Shown one piece after another: positions 1-5,958 of a DNA stretch of 7,659 nucleotides. Numbering within the stretch: the first letter of the stretch is position 1; each line of letters opens with the position of its first letter. Both the position numbers and the translations under genes were made by a program. The notes beneath the pieces are model-generated. The model saw only the letters and a program-made list of their open reading frames with translations, did not search any database and was not told the DNA's origin. Source of the stretch: an uncultured Bacteroidales bacterium. GTDB lineage: Bacteria; Bacteroidota; Bacteroidia; Bacteroidales; UBA932. The stretch lies in the NCBI GenBank assembly GCA_934702165.1, contig CAKUYG010000104.1, positions 1 through 7,659 on the forward strand. The letters run 5' to 3'.

Positions 1-1816
1 GTCCGTCGCTCACCACCCACTGTCCGTCCTTTTTGACAAGACGATGGATTACAAGACGATGGAGAGTCTTCTCGAAATCATCCTTGAGCTTGTAGCGGAT
101 CATGTCGAAGTAACGTGAATCCTGGAAAGCGAACTCACAGGCCCTCTCGCGGAGTATCTCCTTGATGAGAGCATCCTTGTCGGAGGAGAGGTTCTTGTCA
201 GGGTTGCATTCCACAAGCCCCTTGAGGCCCACGCGGGCACGTACTGCATCCACATAATCTATTGCCAGTGCAAGGTCTCCCGTCTGGGCGAGAGCCTCCG
301 CATAACCGAGGTAGATCTCCGGTACGCTGAGCGAAACCCAGTGAGGGAACTTGCCCACATACGCCTCTCCCGCATAGTATTTAAGATAACGGTAACCGGT
401 GCCATAGTGGCTGTCCTGAGTATTAGGGACATTCCCGGCTGTGGTACCGCCGAGCCAGAGCTCATAGTTGGCGCCGCTGGTCTTGCCGTTGCCCCAGTTG
501 ATGGTCTGGAGCGCCCCGTTGACCGCTACAGTCTCATACAGACGCGGATCGCGGGTGTAGACCCTGTTCTGGAGCATCTGCTTCCCCTCGACGGTGTCGC
601 CCTTGACGAACATCTCATCGAGCTTTCCGGCAGCGGCCGTCTCCTCCCAGTTGAAAGGAGTACCGTCAGCCCAAGGGAACATCTCCACATATTCCTGGGT
701 CGGGCAGTAGCTGTAGCGGGCGTTGGTGCGCAGGTTTATCCAACCGTAATCGTTGCCCTTGGCGTTTTTGTGTACACGCACGTCCATGATGACCTCGGGG
801 CTGCTCTGAAGCAGGTATGAGGAACGGAACGCATAGCGGTAATCCTCGAAAGTGTCGCCGGCAGGCTCCACGAGGTGGTATACCCCCGGGTTGGCCTTCA
901 TCATGGTGATGAACTCTTCGCAGGCCTTGCGGAACCTCTGCCAGCGCGCGACATCGTAGTTGCCGTACCATGCCGGAGATGAATCCTCCATGGTATAAAC
1001 TCCGTCCCAGTAAGGCTTGTCGCTGTTGAACAGAGGCGAGGCGGCGAACTGGAGAATCTTGCACTTCAGGGCCATGGCACCGCCGATGGTCCATCTTCCC
1101 GTCTCGGAGGCGGCATCACTCGTGCCCGGATATCCCCAAGGCAGGTGATTACCGGCGATGACCTCATCAAGCAGACCGACCATGAAATTCACAGTCTCCT
1201 CAACGCTTCCGCGAGGATAGTTGTACTCGCTCTCGTCGCCTTGGAAGGTGCTTTTCACGATAGGGAGGCCGCCATAGAAACGGAACGGCACAAAATAGGT
1301 GTTGACCAGAAGGCAGCGCGCCTCGTCTTTCATCCTCTCTTTCTCCGCAGCGTCAAGCCCTGGCACGTCATCGATCTTTTCGAGCAGAATGTAGCAGTTG
1401 CGCACGTTCTGCCAGATGTATTCGTTGAGGTACGGGTAGATGTTGCCGTTCTTCTTGCTGTCTATCGAAGACGTAAGGGCTCCGGTGTAGTACATGTTGC
1501 CCACAATCGTGTTCTGGAAGAAGAGCTGGAAATTGTCGGAGAGAGCCTCCGGCATGCCTTTCCAATAGTTGAGGCACTGGGGAGGGTTGTTTGTACTGTT
1601 GGTCGGCAGGGCATAATACTGCTTGTTGTATATGCCGGCAAGGAACTGCCGGGTGTACTCGGCGTTGGTGAACACGGTGTCGGCCGTGACGGTGCCGCCC
1701 GGAGCCTTCTCAAGGAAAGCATTGCCGAACTTGAGCGGATCCGTGCATGAATACGAGGCCAAGCCCGCGGCAAACACGAGCACCGCGCCCAATATATATT
1801 TTGAAATCTGTCTCAT
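1..1816 (-). CDS. SusD/RagB-family outer-membrane lipoprotein, partial (C-terminus beyond left edge)
   Basis: SusD-like proteins are surface lipoproteins that cap the SusC channel and bind the incoming glycan or peptide. I see 605 codons with no stop; the reading frame leaves the window at base 1. The N-terminus is a lipoprotein signal: a short basic start (MRQISKY), a hydrophobic stretch, then ASYSC with the lipidated cysteine at residue 24. Family marks include the early FLEKAP region near residue 35 and, near the visible end, the conserved SusD helix RERACEF followed by DSRYFDMIRY (residues 556-575). SusD proteins are usually about 500-650 residues, so only a modest C-terminal piece should be missing. 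The start at 1816 lies 5 bp after the SusC stop, so translation is probably coupled and the pair shares one transcript. No nearby enzyme identifies the ligand. A five-residue near-duplication lies at residues 586-594. Confidence 0.96.
   Translation of the reverse strand, partial: MRQISKYILGAVLVFAAGLASYSCTDPLKFGNAFLEKAPGGTVTADTVFTNAEYTRQFLAGIYNKQYYALPTNSTNNPPQCLNYWKGMPEALSDNFQLFFQNTIVGNMYYTGALTSSIDSKKNGNIYPYLNEYIWQNVRNCYILLEKIDDVPGLDAAEKERMKDEARCLLVNTYFVPFRFYGGLPIVKSTFQGDESEYNYPRGSVEETVNFMVGLLDEVIAGNHLPWGYPGTSDAASETGRWTIGGAMALKCKILQFAASPLFNSDKPYWDGVYTMEDSSPAWYGNYDVARWQRFRKACEEFITMMKANPGVYHLVEPAGDTFEDYRYAFRSSYLLQSSPEVIMDVRVHKNAKGNDYGWINLRTNARYSYCPTQEYVEMFPWADGTPFNWEETAAAGKLDEMFVKGDTVEGKQMLQNRVYTRDPRLYETVAVNGALQTINWGNGKTSGANYELWLGGTTAGNVPNTQDSHYGTGYRYLKYYAGEAYVGKFPHWVSLSVPEIYLGYAEALAQTGDLALAIDYVDAVRARVGLKGLVECNPDKNLSSDKDALIKEILRERACEFAFQDSRYFDMIRYKLKDDFEKTLHRLVIHRLVKKDGQWVVSDG
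36..63. repeat. 13-bp direct repeat, 15-bp period, inside the SusD-like gene
   Basis: ACAAGACGATGGA occurs at 36-48 and again at 51-63. The 15-bp period keeps frame and gives HRLVI followed by HRLV at residues 586-594 of the SusD-like protein. It looks like a small in-frame tandem duplication, just after the conserved RYFDMIRY helix where SusD proteins vary in loop length. Confidence 0.7.
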
Positions 1817-1821
1817 CGCTG

Positions 1822-4800
1822 TTAGAAGTTAAGTCTTACACTGACTGTATAGGTCCGCTGGAGCGGATAAGAAGGATCCGTGCTGGCCTTCGTCTCCGGA
1901 TCTCCCCAGATGAACGGGGTGAAAGTGAGAAGATTATAGCCGCTCAGGGCCACCTGCATACGGCTCACACCTATGGACTCGAGGAAACGGCCGCGAAGGT
2001 TGTAGGCAAGCATGAGGGTCTTGAGACGCAGATATTTGGCATCCTGCTCGTAGAGGGCACAGTCCTGATAGTTGTTGACCTTGCCGTGATCGAATGAAGC
2101 CCTAGGATATTTGGCATCCTGCGACGGGTTCTCCGGATCCCAGGTGTTGTCAACATGGTACTGAAGAAGTCCTCCGGTAATATAATCTGTTCTGGACACG
2201 AACGGTATACGGAATGATTCGCCGATCATACGGCTTACACCCCAAGCTCCCGTCCACTGCGTGTTGACCTCGAAGTCTTTCCAGATGAAGCCGGCGTTAA
2301 GGCCGAGCAGGTATTGAGGATCGTCTGTGGCTCCAAGTCCGCGGGTCATGTCGTCCGCATTGATGACGCCGTTGCCATCAAGATCCACGAACACGGCATC
2401 TCCGTCCTTGAGATCCACGAGCTGCTGCGGGAAAGGCTGACCGAAGGTCTCCTCATAGAGGCGCGGCGTGTCGGCATCGTAATAGCGGAAGAACTGGTAC
2501 ATGTACCTGGCTCCGATACGGTTGCCTTTCTCGTATTGATACTCATTGGTATATGGGGTCTCCTTTTTCTCGATGATCTTGTTCTGGTTGTGGGAAAGGT
2601 TCATGTTGACCCAGTAGTTGAAGTCCTTGTTGATGCGGTCCTTCCACTTGAGGGAGAGTTCCCAGCCCCAGCTGTCCACGATGCCGAGGTTGGCATAAGG
2701 GACATCGAAGCCTATGATCCCCGGTGCCGAAAGGTCACGCAGGAGGATGTCGGTACGGTGCTCCTTGTAGTAGTCGAAGGAGGTTGAGAGCCTCTCGTTG
2801 AGGAAGTTCATGTCCACTCCGTAATTCTGCTTGAATGCCTTTTCCCAGGAAACGTTAGGGTTGTTGCGGGAGTTTGCGTAAGCTCCAAGGAACGCGGTGG
2901 CGTTGTCCGTACCGAAGTTGTAGGCGTACCCGCTGCGGGTCGCATACTTGTCACTGTTGACTGTATAAGGGTCGTCCGTGTACATGAAGCGGGAGCCGCC
3001 GATCTTGTCGTTGCCGACAAGTCCCCAGGATGCGCGGAGCTTGAAGAACGAAACCACGCCCTTGGCGAAAGAGAAGAATGGCTCATCGCTCACTACCCAG
3101 CCCAGAGAGCCGGCCGGGAAGACACCGAAACGGCGTGAAGGATGGAAGTTCTCGGAACCGTTGTAGCCGATGTTGACTTCGGCGAGATAACGCTTCTTGT
3201 AGTCGTATGTGGCACGCCCCACAAGTCCCACATATCCGCGCGGGATGTCGGAGTAGGTGCTCGGGTAGTATTCCTTGCTCTGGTTGTAGAGCACGAGGCC
3301 GCTGACGCTGTGGTCGCCGAAGCTGCGGCCGTAGTTGAGCGATGTCTCGAAGTACCAGTTGCGTGCCTTGCCGAGCTCCTCGGAATAGGTGAGAGGACTG
3401 TTTTCCCCGGACTTACGGTACTGCATCGAGCCGTCCTCCTGAATCACAGGATAATAGGTCGCCACGCCGGCGACACCGGTCTGGGTGGAGGTGAAAGTGC
3501 TGTTGTACGAGCCCTTCATCTTGAAAGACAGGCCCTGGGTTATGAACTTCAGGTCCTGGTTGAGGGAAAGGTCCATCTGGAGTTTGTTGACATTGCTGGC
3601 TATATATCCTCCGATGGTGTAGTATTCAAGTCCGTTTGTTCCCGTAAACGGGAGAGTGAGTCCGTCAGAGTAGTCGGTGGTGGTAGCGACGAAGCGTCCA
3701 CCCACCAGACCCGGGCTGGAGAAAGGTGTCGAGTAGTATATGTTGCGGATCATGCCCGTAGATCCCTGACCTGTACGCGGCTTGTCGGCGTTGTTGACAT
3801 TGCCGGAGACGTCGAAGGAAACCTTGGTAGTGCTGGTCACGTTGAGGTCGAGATTCGCACGGTAGTTGAGCCTGTTGTACTGGTATCCAAGATGATGCGG
3901 CGCATCGAATTCCTTGAAAAGTCCGCCTTGATTCATGAATCCGGCGGAGACGAAGTACTTGACTCTCTTGGTGCCTCCGGAGATGTTGATGCTGTGGTTG
4001 GACTGCGTGGTGACTTTTTTCATCATATAGTCCGTCCACTGCACGTTCGGGAAGCGGATAGGATCCGACTGGTCGAGGAACTTCTGGATGACGGCATCGG
4101 AGAACCCGGCCGGATTGTCGTCATTGGCCCTCATCTGATTGTAGAAGACTGCATAGTCGTACGAGCCGGCCTGACGTACAAGATCCGTCGGGGTCAGGAG
4201 CGAGAACGAGGTGTTGACCGTGATCTTGGCCTTGCCCTCGGAGCCGCGCTTGGTGGTGACAAGGATGACACCGTTTGCGCCTCTCACACCGAATACAGCG
4301 GTAGCTGAAGCATCCTTGAGCACTGTGATGTTCTCGATGTCCTCAGGGTTGATGTCAGACATGGATCTCTCAACTCCGTCCACCTGGATGAGAGGCGAAG
4401 AGTCAGTCCATGTACCTTTACCGCGGACGAACACCGTAGCGGCATCCGAGCCAGGCTCACCGGAATACTGGACGGTGGTGACGCCTGAGAGCTGTCCCGC
4501 AAGCACATTGTTGACATTGCTGACCGGAGTCCTCAAAAGATCCTCGCTCTTGACGCTCGAAAGTGCACCCGTCACGGAGACTTTCTTCTGTGTACCATAG
4601 GCGACAATCTCCACTCCTTCAAGTGTGGTGCTGTCCTCTTCGAGGGTGATGTCATAGGACTTTTTGGCTCCTACTGTGAATGTGGCATCCTTGTAACCGA
4701 TACATGATACTGTGACAACGGCTCCGGATGGAACTGAAAGTGTGAATTTGCCATCGACATCGGTGACTGTACCTGTCGTCGAATCTTTCAGGAAGACGCC

Positions 4801-4929
4801 GGCTCCTATGACTGTCTCGCCATTGGAGTCCCGGACCGTTCCCGAGATCTGCTGCTGTGCGACAGCTGCCATACCCGTCAGAAGGAAGGTCAAAGCAGTC
4901 AGCGCAAGCTTTCTGAGATGGATTTTCAT
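1822..4929 (-). CDS. SusC/RagA-family TonB-linked outer-membrane transporter
   Basis: This is a complete 1035-residue SusC-like protein that should form a 22-stranded outer-membrane barrel energised by TonB and import the ligand handed over by the SusD-like partner. Visible order: signal peptide 1-24 (cleavage likely AVA/QQQ); carboxypeptidase-regulatory-like beta-sandwich about 27-100 (ISGTVRDSNGE, VTDVDGKF); TonB-box-like stretch VEIVAYGTQKK at 106-116; plug domain about 117-228 with LIQVDGVER (180-188) and the family signature VLKDASATAVFGVRGANG (203-220); then the barrel, ending in the aromatic C-terminus SVRLNF typical of barrel proteins. There is no N-terminal STN domain, so sigma/anti-sigma signalling through this protein is less likely. 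A calcium-loop-like DLDGNGVINADD lies at 849-860, as often seen in this family. The ATG at 4929 is supported by the signal peptide and a good promoter 84 bp upstream. Substrate is unknown. Confidence 0.97.
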   Translation of the reverse strand: MKIHLRKLALTALTFLLTGMAAVAQQQISGTVRDSNGETVIGAGVFLKDSTTGTVTDVDGKFTLSVPSGAVVTVSCIGYKDATFTVGAKKSYDITLEEDSTTLEGVEIVAYGTQKKVSVTGALSSVKSEDLLRTPVSNVNNVLAGQLSGVTTVQYSGEPGSDAATVFVRGKGTWTDSSPLIQVDGVERSMSDINPEDIENITVLKDASATAVFGVRGANGVILVTTKRGSEGKAKITVNTSFSLLTPTDLVRQAGSYDYAVFYNQMRANDDNPAGFSDAVIQKFLDQSDPIRFPNVQWTDYMMKKVTTQSNHSINISGGTKRVKYFVSAGFMNQGGLFKEFDAPHHLGYQYNRLNYRANLDLNVTSTTKVSFDVSGNVNNADKPRTGQGSTGMIRNIYYSTPFSSPGLVGGRFVATTTDYSDGLTLPFTGTNGLEYYTIGGYIASNVNKLQMDLSLNQDLKFITQGLSFKMKGSYNSTFTSTQTGVAGVATYYPVIQEDGSMQYRKSGENSPLTYSEELGKARNWYFETSLNYGRSFGDHSVSGLVLYNQSKEYYPSTYSDIPRGYVGLVGRATYDYKKRYLAEVNIGYNGSENFHPSRRFGVFPAGSLGWVVSDEPFFSFAKGVVSFFKLRASWGLVGNDKIGGSRFMYTDDPYTVNSDKYATRSGYAYNFGTDNATAFLGAYANSRNNPNVSWEKAFKQNYGVDMNFLNERLSTSFDYYKEHRTDILLRDLSAPGIIGFDVPYANLGIVDSWGWELSLKWKDRINKDFNYWVNMNLSHNQNKIIEKKETPYTNEYQYEKGNRIGARYMYQFFRYYDADTPRLYEETFGQPFPQQLVDLKDGDAVFVDLDGNGVINADDMTRGLGATDDPQYLLGLNAGFIWKDFEVNTQWTGAWGVSRMIGESFRIPFVSRTDYITGGLLQYHVDNTWDPENPSQDAKYPRASFDHGKVNNYQDCALYEQDAKYLRLKTLMLAYNLRGRFLESIGVSRMQVALSGYNLLTFTPFIWGDPETKASTDPSYPLQRTYTVSVRLNF

Positions 4930-5012
4930 CTTGAATTAATTTGGTTAATATTATGTGGTTTAAAAATGTTAAAATTTAGTGCTTTGGTTTGTTGTTTTTT
5001 TAGTGTAGGCTG

Positions 5013-5044
5013 CAAATATAGGTAAAATAGTTAACTTATGCAAA
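5013..5044 (-). promoter_or_regulatory. Bacteroides-type promoter for the SusC/SusD operon
   Basis: Read on the minus strand, TTTG (5044-5041) is followed by a 20-bp spacer and TATATTTG (5020-5013). This matches the Bacteroides sigma-ABfr consensus of a TTTG -33 box and TAnnTTTG -7 box at the usual spacing. Transcription should begin near 5006, giving an AT-rich leader of about 77 nt before the SusC ATG. The hairpin and palindrome repeats begin about 25 bp upstream of the -33 box. Confidence 0.8.
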
Positions 5045-5078
5045 ATGTAAATATGAACCAGCGCTTTCGGTGCGTGGT

Positions 5079-5111
5079 TTTGTCCGGCGGATGCCCGTTT
5101 CACCGGACAAA
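5079..5111. repeat. Hairpin repeat unit A
   Basis: TTTGTCCGG (5079-5087) and its exact reverse complement CCGGACAAA (5103-5111) form a 9-bp stem around a 15-nt loop. The same unit recurs 50-51 bp further right in slightly altered form. It sits just upstream of the SusC promoter. Confidence 0.75.
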
Positions 5112-5128
5112 CATGTTCTTGCGAGCGG

Positions 5129-5162
5129 TTTCTCCGGCGGAATGCGTGTCCTGCCGGACAAA
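5129..5162. repeat. Hairpin repeat unit B, degenerate copy of unit A
   Basis: TCCGGC (5133-5138) pairs with GCCGGA (5153-5158). The pairing extends outward through one C/C mismatch to TTT (5129-5131) with AAA (5160-5162). TCCGGCGG at the left and CCGGACAAA at the right are shared with unit A, offset by 50 and 51 bp, so the two are tandem copies with drifted loops. Confidence 0.7.
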
Positions 5163-5183
5163 ACCGTCTCGTGGAATATCCCA

Positions 5184-5375
5184 GTGCGCACGAAGTTGAT
5201 TGAGGGTGACCGCCACTGCCGCCCTCGTTGCCCTTTATGCCCTTGGTGGTGCCTCCCCGTGCGCACGAAGTCAATCCCGTGCGTGAAAAGCCGCCTGGTG
5301 CGCACGGGACAAATTGTTCCGATGCTTCGTGCGCACGAAAGGCCCTGGTGCGCACCGAATCGGTGCCGTGCGCAC
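5184..5375. repeat. Array of six GTGCGCAC palindromes
   Basis: Perfect GTGCGCAC occurs at 5184, 5259, 5298, 5329, 5348 and 5368 (start positions). A degenerate GTGCGTGA lies at 5279 and another GTGCGTGG at 5070. The copy at 5326-5339 extends to the 14-bp palindrome TTCGTGCGCACGAA and the one at 5366-5377 to CCGTGCGCACGG. Counting the degenerate copy, the last six sites are spaced 20, 19, 31, 19 and 20 bp. Flanks are partly shared (GAAGT after copies 1 and 2; CCTG before copies 3 and 5). I saw no other perfect copy in the window. Confidence 0.85.
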
Positions 5376-5384
5376 GGGATTGAC
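5270..5384. repeat. 14-bp perfect inverted repeat spanning the palindrome array
   Basis: GTCAATCCCGTGCG at 5270-5283 is the exact reverse complement of CGCACGGGATTGAC at 5371-5384, with 87 bp between the arms. The arms include the degenerate palindrome at 5279 and the last perfect copy at 5368, so the similarity extends beyond the 8-bp core and the repeat unit is longer and occurs in both orientations. Confidence 0.8.
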
Positions 5385-5502
5385 AGTGGTGGCGGCGAAT
5401 TATCTATTGTTGGGAAATTAGCGGAATTGTAAATAGGCTGATTATCTATGTGTTTATACTTCAGCGCGTTTGCTGCCATTCTGCTTCGATTTTCCGGGAT
5501 TC

Positions 5503-5510
5503 GGGGGGGG
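5503..5510. repeat. 8-G homopolymer tract
   Basis: Eight consecutive G residues lie in the context ATTC-G8-CG. No gene or promoter that I can defend is tied to this copy. Its surroundings resemble those of the 9-G tract at 5744. Confidence 0.85.
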
Positions 5511-5626
5511 CGTAAGGGCTTTGTTGAACTGCAGAACGGACGAGACGCTCATGCTTTCATAGCCGTAGACATTTAGTAAGCGGCAACTTATTTTTTAACG
5601 ATTACTTAATGTTCAATCCCAGATAT

Positions 5627-5647
5627 AGCAAATAATCTCAATTTGCT
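5627..5647. promoter_or_regulatory. Candidate operator: 7-bp dyad abutting a -33 box
   Basis: AGCAAAT (5627-5633) and its exact reverse complement ATTTGCT (5641-5647) flank a 7-bp spacer, so the half-site centres are 14 bp apart. The right half shares its last base with the TTTG -33 box of the candidate plus-strand promoter. This placement fits a regulator site, but a 7-bp dyad in AT-rich DNA can arise by chance. Confidence 0.35.
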
Positions 5648-5677
5648 TTGAAATCCTCTGAAAAATAGTTAAAATTG
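5647..5677 (+). promoter_or_regulatory. Candidate Bacteroides-type promoter for the small protein and lipoprotein
   Basis: TTTG at 5647-5650 is followed by a 19-bp spacer and TAAAATTG at 5670-5677, one mismatch from TAnnTTTG. Transcription would begin near 5684, giving a leader of about 108 nt that contains the 9-G tract before the ATG at 5792. No better-matching promoter was seen between 5400 and 5790 on this strand. Confidence 0.5.
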
Positions 5678-5743
5678 CGCTGTTTGGCTATGAACGGCGA
5701 TCGTGAAAATACTGTTCTGATTCCTTCTTCTGGGGTTCTACTC

Positions 5744-5752
5744 GGGGGGGGG
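5744..5752. repeat. 9-G homopolymer tract in the probable leader of the downstream genes
   Basis: Nine consecutive G residues in the context CTC-G9-CGATG lie 39 bp before the ATG of the 41-residue protein. If the promoter at 5647-5677 is real, the tract is transcribed as part of the leader. Runs of this length are prone to slippage in bacteria. Confidence 0.85.
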
Positions 5753-5791
5753 CGATGCAATAGTCTCTTAATCAATCAAATACATACTATT

Positions 5792-5917
5792 ATGAAAAAG
5801 AAGTTACCTTACGAGGGGCCTCTTGTGGAGGTCGTGTATCTATGCGTGGAGGGTGTGATATGTGGAAGTAATGAAGGCGGGTCTGAGAATATGGACCCTA
5901 TAGGTGGCTCCTGGTGA
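5792..5917 (+). CDS. Small 41-residue protein, unknown function
   Basis: The protein begins MKKKLPYEGPLVEVV, continues through CVEGVICGS and ends in an acidic, Gly-rich tail closing with GGSW. I recognise the pattern: short Bacteroidales proteins starting MKK..Y..P..EVV, with a middle hydrophobic segment, a small-residue step (CGS here) and a Gly/acid-rich C-terminus. They are usually left as hypothetical, and I know no function. There is no ordinary signal peptide or transmembrane helix; two cysteines lie at residues 18 and 24. An in-frame extension to a TTG at 5675 is possible but would translate through the poly-G tract and lacks support; the ATG with its MKKK start and an A-rich, SD-free upstream is better. 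It ends 41 bp before the lipoprotein start with no clear terminator between, so the two are probably co-transcribed. Confidence 0.7.
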   Translation: MKKKLPYEGPLVEVVYLCVEGVICGSNEGGSENMDPIGGSW

Positions 5918-5958
5918 TCGCCTGTGAACAGGAAAATCATTTTAATTGACCTAATATC

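Larger units (their letters stand above)
4930..5791. other. 862-bp divergent intergenic region without a protein gene
   Basis: Between the SusC start and the 41-residue gene I find no convincing coding sequence. Open frames on both strands across about 5036-5480 exist because the repeats lack stops; their translations are rich in Arg, Cys, Pro and Gly and match no protein type I know. From left to right the region holds an AT-rich SusC leader, the SusC promoter, two hairpin units, the GTGCGCAC array, an 8-G tract, an AT-rich stretch, a dyad, a candidate plus-strand promoter and a 9-G tract. Such a length is large for a simple divergent promoter. Confidence 0.8.

Noticed and set aside
3142..4308. 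Long plus-strand open frame (388 codons) opposite the SusC-like gene
   Set aside because: It lies fully antisense to a well-supported transporter. Its translation is rich in Val, Glu, Gly and Arg with no recognisable domain, as expected when a GC-biased gene is read on the opposite strand. Other frames overlapping the SusC and SusD genes were rejected for the same reason.
5184..5375. CRISPR array
   Set aside because: The repeat core is only 8 bp, the intervals are irregular (75, 39, 31, 19, 20 bp between perfect copies), the flanking bases are partly shared, and no cas gene is present.
5041..5400. Insertion sequence or MITE remnant
   Set aside because: I found no transposase fragment, no terminal inverted repeats bounding the region as a whole and no target-site duplication, so the repeats are reported only as repeats.
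5036..5479. Overlapping open frames on both strands across the repeat region (up to 147 codons), with FVRTG-like peptides recurring on the minus strand
   Set aside because: The recurring peptide is just the translation of the GTGCGCAC unit. The repeats are spaced 19-20 bp, not a multiple of 3, so the repetition is at DNA level. The products are Arg/Cys/Pro-rich and the frames compete with each other.
5575..5596. Possible rho-independent terminator: weak stem AGTAAG/CTTATT followed by a T run
   Set aside because: The stem is only 6 bp with one G-T wobble and a single G-C pair, and no plus-strand gene lies upstream for it to terminate.
5675..5791. N-terminal extension of the 41-residue protein from a TTG at 5675
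   Set aside because: The start would overlap the candidate -7 box, and the extension reads through the poly-G tract and does not resemble the family-like MKK start at 5792.
5921..5932. CCTGTGAACAGG hairpin between the small protein and the lipoprotein
   Set aside because: It is a short dyad with almost no loop and no T run after it, so it is unlikely to terminate or attenuate transcription.
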